A stretch of 64,000 nt of DNA from Fibrobacter sp. UWR4 (GTDB lineage: Bacteria; Fibrobacterota; Fibrobacteria; Fibrobacterales; Fibrobacteraceae): NCBI RefSeq assembly GCF_003149045.1, contig NZ_QGDU01000017.1, forward strand, positions 19,904-83,903, read 5' to 3'. Under the pieces are notes generated by a model, which worked only from the letters and a program-made list of their open reading frames with translations, ran no database searches and was not told where the DNA came from. Shown here in pieces: positions 9,201-16,147 of the stretch (positions within the stretch are counted from its first letter, which is position 1; each line of letters opens with the position of its first letter). Position numbers and translations under genes: made by a program.

Positions 9201-10094
9201 ATGGCAAGACAACTTAAGAAACCAGCAAAGCCTGAAGAACCGGACCTGTTGCCGGCAATGGGCTTGTTCACAATCTTGATTCCTATGCTCTTGTCCATGG
9301 CTGCTTTCTCTAAGCTCGCTATTGTGGAAGTTAACCTGCCCGAACGCAGCGTTATGTCCAACAGCGACGATCAGCCGCCTCCCGATGAGCAGGCTCTGAA
9401 CTTGTCTTTGGCAATTACTGGCGATTACCTTGTTATTGGTGCTCGCGGTGGTTTCCAGCCGAACGTCTATTTCAAGGAAATGTGGACGTTCCGTTGCAAG
9501 TCCGATGCCAAGCTGATCACTCATTCTCCGGATGATGTGAAGGCTGCAGTAGAAAGTGGACATGGTCCCAAGTGCCAGGATGGCAGCGAAATGGATAAGG
9601 AAAAGTACCTTTACGAAATCGAAGCTATCCAGCTCTGGGCTATCCAGAAGGAATCTGAAGAAGATCCCGGTAAGATTATCTGGGCTGTTTACTCCAACGG
9701 TGGTACCGCTGAAGAAGCAGTCGCTGACAGTGCATACGTAGACGGCAACAACAACTTCCTCATGGCAGTTGGTGAAGGTCCTGGTGGCGCTCAGAAGCCC
9801 GCTGGCCTCGTGAAGCCCAGTGCAGGTCAGGCAATCGCAACTCTCGCAGAAAACTCTGTCCGTACTCTGAAACCGGACGTAGCTGCTAAGAATATGATTG
9901 CTCCTCTGTCTGCTTATGACCTGATCGCTAAGGATCTCATTGCAATCCATACTACGTTCATCGACCTTGATGATGCTGACAACATTATTATCGTTGCTAA
10001 CGATGATACTCAGTTCGACAAGATCATTCAACTTATGGACCGTGCTAAAGAAGCCGGTTTTGGCAAGATCAACCTTGCTAAGCTGGGAGGTTAA
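9201..10094 (+). CDS. divergent ExbD/TolR-like protein without the usual membrane Asp
   Basis: 297 residues: a short cytoplasmic head rich in Lys and Pro, one membrane segment at about 17-40 (AMGLFTILIPMLLSMAAF), then a periplasmic domain. Position in the operon, topology and the C-terminal sequence (DTQFDKIIQLMDRAKEAGF) match ExbD/TolR, whose C-terminal domain typically has a Y..v...m...k.aG pattern. Classic ExbD/TolR carry an Asp at the start of the membrane helix that takes part in proton flow; here this position is occupied by apolar residues. The periplasmic domain is also longer than the usual 100 residues, with an insertion at about 100-200. It probably forms a structural partner to the second ExbD. 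ATG at 9201, 38 bases after the channel gene. Confidence 0.65.
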   Translation: MARQLKKPAKPEEPDLLPAMGLFTILIPMLLSMAAFSKLAIVEVNLPERSVMSNSDDQPPPDEQALNLSLAITGDYLVIGARGGFQPNVYFKEMWTFRCKSDAKLITHSPDDVKAAVESGHGPKCQDGSEMDKEKYLYEIEAIQLWAIQKESEEDPGKIIWAVYSNGGTAEEAVADSAYVDGNNNFLMAVGEGPGGAQKPAGLVKPSAGQAIATLAENSVRTLKPDVAAKNMIAPLSAYDLIAKDLIAIHTTFIDLDDADNIIIVANDDTQFDKIIQLMDRAKEAGFGKINLAKLGG

Positions 10095-10096
10095 TC

Positions 10097-10636
10097 ATGG
10101 CAAGAAGAAGTCGTAAATACGGTGAAGACGTCCCGTTCTCGATTACGTCCATGATGGACATGATGACCATTATTCTGGTGTTCATGATTAAGAACATGGA
10201 CGCAGAAGGTCAGCTCTTAACTCAGGCCGAAAACTTGATCCTTCCGGTTTCTGTCTCTAAGAAGCAGCCTGCAGAAGTTTCTCTGGTTGTTATTATCGAT
10301 AGAGAATATGTTGTGGTCGATAACAAGAAAGTTGTCCCGACTGATGACGTGTTCAAGCAGGAAGATCTTTGCGTGGCCCCCGTTCTCGCTGAATTGCACG
10401 AACGTCGTAAGGCTGAACGTGACGCAGCCCTCGCCGCAAACCAGCCCGGTGATGCAGCAGGTAGCGTTGTTGTCCAGATCGACAAGAACATTCCTTACGA
10501 TGTGATGTACAAGGTGATGGCTACCTGCGGTATTGCAGGCGTCCCCACTTGCGATTACACTGGCCCGGATACTCGCCTGAATGGTTACACAAACGTTTCC
10601 TTCGCCGTGATGGAAAAGAACGGTGGGGAGGACTAA
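10097..10636 (+). CDS. ExbD/TolR-family biopolymer transport protein
   Basis: 179 residues. Short basic N-terminus, then a membrane helix at about 14-32 (SITSMMDMMTIILVFMIKN) containing the conserved Asp (SMMD) used for proton translocation in ExbD/TolR. The periplasmic part (VSLVVIIDREYVVVDNK, then VVQIDKNIPYDVMYKVMATC) follows the ExbD fold, in which a v.v.aD....y..l..v pattern is usual. It would dimerise inside the channel made by the protein at 8543. The ATG at 10097 follows the previous stop by 2 bases (GGAGG at 10085-10089), implying translational coupling. Together with its Asp-less neighbour it suggests a mixed stator. Confidence 0.82.
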   Translation: MARRSRKYGEDVPFSITSMMDMMTIILVFMIKNMDAEGQLLTQAENLILPVSVSKKQPAEVSLVVIIDREYVVVDNKKVVPTDDVFKQEDLCVAPVLAELHERRKAERDAALAANQPGDAAGSVVVQIDKNIPYDVMYKVMATCGIAGVPTCDYTGPDTRLNGYTNVSFAVMEKNGGED

Positions 10637-10639
10637 ACT

Positions 10640-11578
10640 ATGGCTAAGAAAGTATCTCCCGCAGTTGATCCTTTAGTAGCGTCTTTGATGCCGGAATCCG
10701 ACAAGAAGATGGGCGCTATTGCAGGTATCTCTCTTGCAGTTGCCATTGCAATCTGTCTTCTCGCTTCTACCTACGAACAGGTCGTTGACGAAGTCGTCTT
10801 TGATGAAAAGGCTGACACCGAACTCGTCGCTCAGATGACCATGGAAGAAAAGAAGGAAGAGAAGAAGGAAGAAAAGAAGAAGGAAGAGCCGAAGAAGCCT
10901 CGTAAGAAGGCTGGTGGCGGTGGTAAGCCCCGTGGTAAGGGTCAGCCCAACGCTCCCCAGACTCGCGGTGTGCTGAAGCTCCTCACTGCACAGACCAAGA
11001 ACGCCAGCGCTGGTGCATATGACCTCATGAAGAACCAGAAGTTCTCTAAGGACATTGACAAGGTGCTGAAGGACGTGGCTGGCCTCCAGACTACTGGTAA
11101 GACTCAGCTCGGTGGTCGTCGCGGTAAGGCAGACGGCGGCTTTAACGAAGGTTACGCAGAAGGCGGTTCCGGTGGTATCGGTGACGGTCTGGCAGGCCTC
11201 CTTGGCGGTGGTGGCGGTGGTATCGCTACTAAGGCTAAGGGTTCTATCAGAACTCCGTCTGAACGTGATATCGACATGGGCGCCGGTGGTGGTTCTCGTA
11301 GTAAGTCTGAAATCCAGAAAGTGGTTAAGCAGCGTACTCCGGGTCTCCGTCACATCTATAACAAGTTCCTGAAGAAGAAGCCTGGCTTTGCTGGTAAGGT
11401 TACCCTGAAGTTCACAATTGCTCCGGGTGGCGAAATCATCAGCATCTCCATCGCATCCTCTACTACTGGCTTCGGTGAATTCGACCAGGAAATCAAGACT
11501 TCCGTTTCTCGTTGGAAGTTCGGAACTGTTAAGTCCGGTAACACCACTGTGACTATTCCGTTCACCTTCTCTGAATAA
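10640..11578 (+). CDS. TonB-like protein with AgmX/PglI-type C-terminal domain
   Basis: 312 residues. One membrane helix at about 27-45 (GISLAVAIAICLLASTYEQV) is followed by a charged Lys/Glu stretch (about 70-95), a Gly-rich linker and a second Gly-rich segment near 180-200. A C-terminal domain of about 90 residues starts at KSEIQKVVKQRTPGLRHIYN and ends VTIPFTFSE. This end has the G.v...f.i...G.....i......f...i...i..W.F pattern of the AgmX/PglI (myxobacterial) and TonB-like C-terminal domains. It probably spans the periplasm and passes energy from the channel to outer-membrane or TPR partners. It starts 3 bases after the previous stop and ends at a strong terminator. Confidence 0.75.
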   Translation: MAKKVSPAVDPLVASLMPESDKKMGAIAGISLAVAIAICLLASTYEQVVDEVVFDEKADTELVAQMTMEEKKEEKKEEKKKEEPKKPRKKAGGGGKPRGKGQPNAPQTRGVLKLLTAQTKNASAGAYDLMKNQKFSKDIDKVLKDVAGLQTTGKTQLGGRRGKADGGFNEGYAEGGSGGIGDGLAGLLGGGGGGIATKAKGSIRTPSERDIDMGAGGGSRSKSEIQKVVKQRTPGLRHIYNKFLKKKPGFAGKVTLKFTIAPGGEIISISIASSTTGFGEFDQEIKTSVSRWKFGTVKSGNTTVTIPFTFSE

Positions 11579-11596
11579 TTCTCAGAAAAGTCTAAA

Positions 11597-11629
11597 AAAG
11601 GCTGGGCATTCGTGCTCGGCCTTTTTTTT
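11597..11629 (+). terminator. strong rho-independent terminator
   Basis: 12-bp stem (11597-11608 with 11613-11624), UUCG-type loop, then a run of T. It closes the ExbB/ExbD/TonB-like unit. Confidence 0.9.
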
Positions 11630-11729
11630 GTTAAAAATTCTTAAAAAAAATATGTATTTGTTTAAATTTTTATTGCGTTTTTGATTTTATAAAGCTAACT
11701 TTAAAACAGATTTTTACAGAGGAGTTTAT

Positions 11730-13034
11730 ATGAACTTAAGAACTGCTGCTGCCGTTGGTGCCGCAATTGGCGTTTTTGGTGTTGGTTCTGCTTTTGCAAC
11801 CTTCGCTCGCGTTGAATCCATGGGCAAGAACACTACTTATATCATGGACGATGTAAGCATCTTCGACAACCCGGCTAATGCAAACCTTTATTCTAACTAT
11901 TTGATTGGCGGTTTCGGTGCTTATACCGATAACAACCTCCAGGCTGGCGGCAACTATGATCCGCAGCACCCCACTTTCGGTGGTATCTTTGCTCTGAACT
12001 TTGGTGATGAAAACAATCCGGATCCGAAGTTCACCATCGGTGGTCTCTTTGGCCGTATCGATGATGATTTGGCTATGTATCTCCCGGGTCGTGTCCAGGT
12101 AGGTAGCTCCAGATATTCTAAGGTTCCCGAAACCGTGACTAACTTTGACGGCTTCCTGGGCTGGACTCTCTCTAGCGGCGACGCTATGGGCTTGCATATC
12201 TATATCGCTCACCAGGATGGTGGCGATCTGGACGAAAGCGGTTCCTATCAGCCGGATGAAGATGCTCATGCTTCTATCGTCAAGGCTGATGGTGGTATTA
12301 ACATCCAGACTGGCAGCGGTACTTCCTACGAAGCATCCTTCGGTCTTGCTCGTATCCAATATGGCCCGGGTCACTATGACTTCTTTGAAAATGGTGACTT
12401 CTCCTTCTTGGCAAAGGCTCGCGCATTCTTCACCCTCGAAGCAATCGACGGTGAACTTGTTCCGGCAGTTTCCATGAAGCTCGCTCAGGCTCCCGGCATT
12501 GATGACAAGAACGCTCAGGCTGGTCTCGGTATCAATGTTGCCATGAACCGTGGCTTCTTCTGGATGGGTCTTGACTTCGTCTGGCGTCAGCTGAAGGCTC
12601 ATGACTACTTCTATGACACTAACCTTGGTAGCTGGATCTACGATGGTCGCGACGAAGATGGTGATCACAACTGGGACAAGCGTTCCGACATCGGTGGCAA
12701 GATCAGCTTCGGTATCGAACGTAACATTTGGTGGGATTGGTTCGTAATCCGTGTTGGTGGTCAGAAGTCCATCATGTACACCGAATGCTCCAAGAACGAA
12801 AAGAACATCTACAACCGCGAACGCTATGGCATCTGCAAGGATGACGGCACTTTCTTCTCCACCAACCCGCTGGCTGATGGTACTAGCAAGGACCACGTTG
12901 GCTTCGGCTTCGGCATCAACATCGAAGAAAAGCTGAAGATTGACGTGACCGTCGCTGAAGATGTGCTGTTCCGTAACCCGTTCCAGGGTGAAGGCCGCCT
13001 CTTCTCTCGCGTAGACGCTACCTATAGCTTCTAA
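11730..13034 (+). CDS. outer-membrane beta-barrel protein, unknown function
   Basis: 434 residues. Signal peptide (MNLRTAAAVGAAIGVFGVGS, cut near AFA), then alternating polar/apolar strands and a C-terminal Phe (FSRVDATYSF) typical of proteins inserted by BamA. The first mature part carries IMDDVSIFDNPANANLYSNY, the NPA motif also seen in the barrel of the protein at 2258. GAGGAG just before the ATG supports the start. It has its own AT-rich upstream region and follows the ExbB/ExbD terminator, so it is a separate unit. Codon use is as biased as in the neighbouring envelope genes. The function is not known; it may be a partner of the energised complex. Confidence 0.7.
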   Translation: MNLRTAAAVGAAIGVFGVGSAFATFARVESMGKNTTYIMDDVSIFDNPANANLYSNYLIGGFGAYTDNNLQAGGNYDPQHPTFGGIFALNFGDENNPDPKFTIGGLFGRIDDDLAMYLPGRVQVGSSRYSKVPETVTNFDGFLGWTLSSGDAMGLHIYIAHQDGGDLDESGSYQPDEDAHASIVKADGGINIQTGSGTSYEASFGLARIQYGPGHYDFFENGDFSFLAKARAFFTLEAIDGELVPAVSMKLAQAPGIDDKNAQAGLGINVAMNRGFFWMGLDFVWRQLKAHDYFYDTNLGSWIYDGRDEDGDHNWDKRSDIGGKISFGIERNIWWDWFVIRVGGQKSIMYTECSKNEKNIYNRERYGICKDDGTFFSTNPLADGTSKDHVGFGFGINIEEKLKIDVTVAEDVLFRNPFQGEGRLFSRVDATYSF

Positions 13035-13039
13035 TATAG

Positions 13040-13120
13040 TTGCAAAGGAAGGGGTGTACCCCTTCCTCTGGACTCCTTTCCCCACGTGGGGTTTAGACCT
13101 GCTTTACCGCAGGTCTTTTT
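13040..13120 (+). repeat. hairpin-terminator module 1 of 3
   Basis: Starts with TTGCAAAGG, then an 8-bp stem (13047-13054 with 13059-13066), GGACTCC, the palindrome CCCCACGTGGGG (13080-13091) and a terminator stem (13096-13102 with 13109-13115) with T5. The last stem ends transcription of the barrel gene. Confidence 0.7.
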
Positions 13121-13126
13121 GTTATG

Positions 13127-13264
13127 TTGCAAAGGGCTGGTTTTCCCCTTCCTCCACATAGAGGACAATTCTCACTAAGGCAACGAAGTTGCCAAGTGTT
13201 CATTAGTCTGGACTCCCACCCAACATTCGGGTGAATGGACCTGCCTAACGGCGGTCCTTTTTTT
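13127..13264 (+). repeat. hairpin-terminator module 2 of 3
   Basis: Begins with TTGCAAAGGGC, contains a GGCAAC/GTTGCC hairpin near 13179-13193, then GGACTCC, a stem 13217-13221 with 13229-13233, and a final GGACC/GGTCC stem (13237-13241 with 13253-13257) followed by T7. Same order of elements as module 1. Confidence 0.65.
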
Positions 13265-13270
13265 GTTAAG

Positions 13271-13338
13271 GTGCAAAGGGCGGGACTTCCACCTATCACT
13301 GGGGTGAAAGGGACTTGCTTGTTGGTGGTCCTTTTTTT
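13271..13338 (+). repeat. hairpin-terminator module 3 of 3
   Basis: Begins with GTGCAAAGGGC, has a CACC/GGTG hairpin (13290-13306) and ends with a GGACTTGC...GGTCC stem (13311-13331) plus T7. Shorter than modules 1 and 2 but with the same order of parts. Confidence 0.6.
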
Positions 13339-13353
13339 CTATTTTATTGGGTG

Positions 13354-13725
13354 ATGATGAAAAATTTAAAGTTTGTTTTGCTTGCCTTTACGGCTTTGTT
13401 TGTGGGGTGTTCTGAACCTACGGATCGTATTGAACACAAGCTGACTCCGTACCTGCAGGAGGATTTGAAATTCATGGTGGCGGAGAATATCCGTGCCAAT
13501 GGAAACAAGGATGCCTTGATGGAAGAGCCGTATTATCGCGTGAAAGATTTTCGTTTGTTCGAAGGGGCTGCATCCCGTATTTATGCGGCTTACGCAGAGG
13601 TCGACTTTTTCATCTATAAGGATGTGGCGATGCATGAGAAGAGAAAGTATCGCTATGACGTGCACACTCGTCAGTGGGATCGTTATTCCAAGGAACTAAA
13701 ACATGGTAAGGATTCTATTCCTTAG
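13354..13725 (+). CDS. small lipoprotein of unknown function
   Basis: 123 residues. Lipoprotein signal peptide MMKNLKFVLLAFTALFVGC, with the lipobox LFVGC and Cys at 19. The mature part (about 100 residues) has charged, mixed alpha/beta character and no family I recognise. ATG at 13354 or the next codon at 13357 may be used; the ribosome site is weak. Upstream in-frame TTG or GTG codons lie within the hairpin module and would place residues before the signal. It sits between the hairpin modules and mreB on the same strand and is probably not part of the rod operon proper. Confidence 0.6.
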   Translation: MMKNLKFVLLAFTALFVGCSEPTDRIEHKLTPYLQEDLKFMVAENIRANGNKDALMEEPYYRVKDFRLFEGAASRIYAAYAEVDFFIYKDVAMHEKRKYRYDVHTRQWDRYSKELKHGKDSIP

Positions 13726-13795
13726 GTTGTTTGTTGTTCTTCTTTTAACTATAATTGTTGCGTAAAGTTTCATCTCATCCAAAAGGGCGTTTACC

Positions 13796-14818
13796 TTGTT
13801 CGGTCTTTTCTCTTGCGACATTGGTATTGATCTCGGTACGGCAAACACTTTGGTCCACGTTGCCGGCCAGGGCATTGTAATCAACGAACCTACGGTTATT
13901 GCTGTGGACAGCAAGAACAACCGTGTTTCTGCCATCGGTTTCGAAGCGAAGAAGATGCTTGGCCGTACTCCGGGCGAAAGCCGCGCTGTGCGTCCCATGC
14001 GTGATGGCGTGATTGCTGATTTTGAACTGGTAGAAAACCTTCTCCAGACTTTCATCAAGCGCGTGCAGAAGTACCCGCTTTGGATGGTAAAGCCCCGCGT
14101 TGTTGTGGGTGTTCCTTCCGGTATTACCGAAGTGGAAAAGCGTGCTGTGATCGATGCTGCTAAGCAGGCTGGCGCTAAGGAAGTGCACCTGGTCCACGAA
14201 CCGATGGCTGCCGCTATTGGTATGGGCATTCCTGTTGAAGACCCTGTTGGTAACATGATCGTTGATATTGGCGGTGGTACTTCCGATATTGCTGTGATCG
14301 CACTGAATGGTACCGTATGTAACGCTTCTGTACGTGTCGGTGGTGACGAAATGGACGAAGCTATTGTCCGTTACCTCCGCACCATGTATAACCTCTGCGT
14401 TGGTGAAAGCACTGCAGAACAGATCAAGATGACTATCGGCTCTGCTAGCCCGCTGGACGAAGAATTGACCATGGAAGTGAAGGGTCATGACTTTATCGCT
14501 GGTATGCCTCGCACCATGACTATCAATAGCGCTGAAATCCGTGAAGCTCTGAATGAACCTGTCACCGCAATCGTTGAAGCTGTGAAGCAGGCTTTGAGCA
14601 TTACTCCGCCGGAACTCTCTGCTGATATTTACGACAAGGGCATCATTATGACTGGTGGTGGTTCTCAGCTTCGTGGCTTTGATGAACGTATCCGTCAGGA
14701 AACTGGCCTTTCCGTGAATGTGATTGACGAAGCCCTGATTTGCGTATGTAAGGGTGCCGCTCGCATTCTGGAAGACTTGGACAAGTATCGTCCTGTCCTT
14801 ATTGCATCCTCTAACTAA
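13796..14818 (+). CDS. mreB: rod shape-determining actin MreB
   Basis: 340 residues, full length for MreB. The actin-like ATPase motifs are visible: phosphate 1 DIGIDLGTANT (residues 8-18), phosphate 2 VDIGGGTSDIAV (about 161-172) and the adenosine motif MTGGGSQLRG (about 285). MreB filaments on the inner face of the membrane guide the cell-wall elongation complex. A TTG start at 13796 is used (MFGLFSCDIG), with AGGG upstream. First gene of the mreB-mreC-mreD-mrdA-rodA operon. Confidence 0.95.
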   Translation: MFGLFSCDIGIDLGTANTLVHVAGQGIVINEPTVIAVDSKNNRVSAIGFEAKKMLGRTPGESRAVRPMRDGVIADFELVENLLQTFIKRVQKYPLWMVKPRVVVGVPSGITEVEKRAVIDAAKQAGAKEVHLVHEPMAAAIGMGIPVEDPVGNMIVDIGGGTSDIAVIALNGTVCNASVRVGGDEMDEAIVRYLRTMYNLCVGESTAEQIKMTIGSASPLDEELTMEVKGHDFIAGMPRTMTINSAEIREALNEPVTAIVEAVKQALSITPPELSADIYDKGIIMTGGGSQLRGFDERIRQETGLSVNVIDEALICVCKGAARILEDLDKYRPVLIASSN

Positions 14819-14835
14819 AACTACGATACATTTCG

Positions 14836-15663
14836 ATGTTTAGGGCTTTTCGCTTTATTATCGATTTGTTCTCCCAAAGGCATGGCATTGTTGCTTTTGC
14901 CTTTTTCTTGGCTCTTGGTTTCCTGATGCGTCAGGCTCCCAATGTGGTCAGAGAGAGCATCGTCACGACCGTTACCAGTACCGTGTTCTATCCGGCCCAG
15001 CTGGTTTCAAGTTCCTTGAATGAGTTCCGCTCTATGGCGGAAGAAAACACTCACTTGAAGGAAGAGAACGCCAGACTCCGTCAGGAAACTTATCACGCGC
15101 ATGAAGGCTTGCAGGAATTGGCTAGACTGCATACCCTAGTCCGCTTTGACGACAAATGGGATTTCCCCATCGTGACTGCCCGAGTGGTGGGACACAATCC
15201 CGGCCGTTTTCTTACCACGCTGGTGATTAATCGCGGTAGCATGCATGGCGTCAAGGAACATATGCCTGTGTTCTCCATGAATGGTCTGGTGGGTAAAGTG
15301 ACTAGAGCCGAAATGGGACATTCCCGCGTGCAGTTGCTGGTGGACCCGAACCTTAAGTTGTCTGTAATGGAGCGTCGCACTCGCGTGGTGGGCTTCCTTG
15401 AATCCATGGATGGTCATACCTTGACTGCCATGGTGCCGACTCATGCTGGTGTGAAACAGGGCGACACATTGGTAACTTCCGGTCTTGGCGGTATTTTTCC
15501 GAAGGGTATTCCTGTTGGAACGGTAAAGGATGTGCGTAAGTCTAATTTGGATGTCATGCGCCAGATGGACGTGGAACCCTTCCAGGAATTTTCCGTGCTG
15601 GAAGAAGTATTCGTGATGGAAAAGGAACCAGATTGGATTATTCAGGAGTTGCTAAATGAATAA
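14836..15663 (+). CDS. mreC: rod shape-determining protein MreC
   Basis: 275 residues. One N-terminal membrane helix (about 15-33), a coiled coil (about 65-100, EENTHLKEENARLRQE) and a periplasmic double beta-barrel domain with the family pattern RVVGHNPGRFLTTLVINRG and LVTSGLGGIFPKGIPVGTV. MreC links MreB and PBP2 across the inner membrane. It follows mreB by 17 bases and overlaps mreD by 8 bases. Confidence 0.93.
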   Translation: MFRAFRFIIDLFSQRHGIVAFAFFLALGFLMRQAPNVVRESIVTTVTSTVFYPAQLVSSSLNEFRSMAEENTHLKEENARLRQETYHAHEGLQELARLHTLVRFDDKWDFPIVTARVVGHNPGRFLTTLVINRGSMHGVKEHMPVFSMNGLVGKVTRAEMGHSRVQLLVDPNLKLSVMERRTRVVGFLESMDGHTLTAMVPTHAGVKQGDTLVTSGLGGIFPKGIPVGTVKDVRKSNLDVMRQMDVEPFQEFSVLEEVFVMEKEPDWIIQELLNE

Positions 15664-16147
15664 CTTGAGCTGGCTTAAAATTCTGTTTTTGTTTGTAGCG
15701 TCTTTTGCTCTGCAGGTTTCTGTAGCTTCCTGGATTTCCATCTTTGGTGCAACTCCGGATTTGGTAATCATTTTCGTTGTTGCTACTGCAATTAAGTTGG
15801 GGCCTGCTGCAGGCTGCTTCTGGGGGTTCCTTGCCGGATTTTCCCAGGACATTTATGCCCCTGTGGAGTGGCTGGGCGCAAATGCTATTGCCATGACCGT
15901 AATAGGCTTTCTGGTGGGCCAGGTGGAAGAAAAGCTCCTGACTTTGAATAAGCCTGCGAAAGTTGGCATTCTCGGTCTTGCATTCTTTGTGTGTGACATG
16001 ATCTACTATGCTGTAACTGGACTGTCCCAGGACATCATTACCAACTTGTTCGTGACGCAAACCTTGCCGGAATGCGTTTATACCGTATTCATTGGCGGTA
16101 TCCTGTTCTACCTGGATCACGGCGAAAGCAGAAAGAAGCATGCGTAG
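15656..16147 (+). CDS. mreD: rod shape-determining membrane protein MreD
   Basis: 163 residues, almost wholly hydrophobic with about five membrane helices. The segment ATPDLVIIFVVATAIKLGPAA fits MreD, in which a pdlll..v...al..g...g...Gf..Gl..D pattern is usual; here the last part reads GCFWGFLAGFSQDIYAP. It completes the MreBCD scaffold. The start overlaps mreC by 8 bases and the end overlaps mrdA by 8 bases, so translation is probably coupled. Confidence 0.9.
   Translation: MNNLSWLKILFLFVASFALQVSVASWISIFGATPDLVIIFVVATAIKLGPAAGCFWGFLAGFSQDIYAPVEWLGANAIAMTVIGFLVGQVEEKLLTLNKPAKVGILGLAFFVCDMIYYAVTGLSQDIITNLFVTQTLPECVYTVFIGGILFYLDHGESRKKHA

Noticed and set aside
13040..13338. A known riboswitch
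   Set aside because: The hairpins match no ligand-binding RNA I can recognise, and each ends in a terminator with only a lipoprotein gene far downstream.
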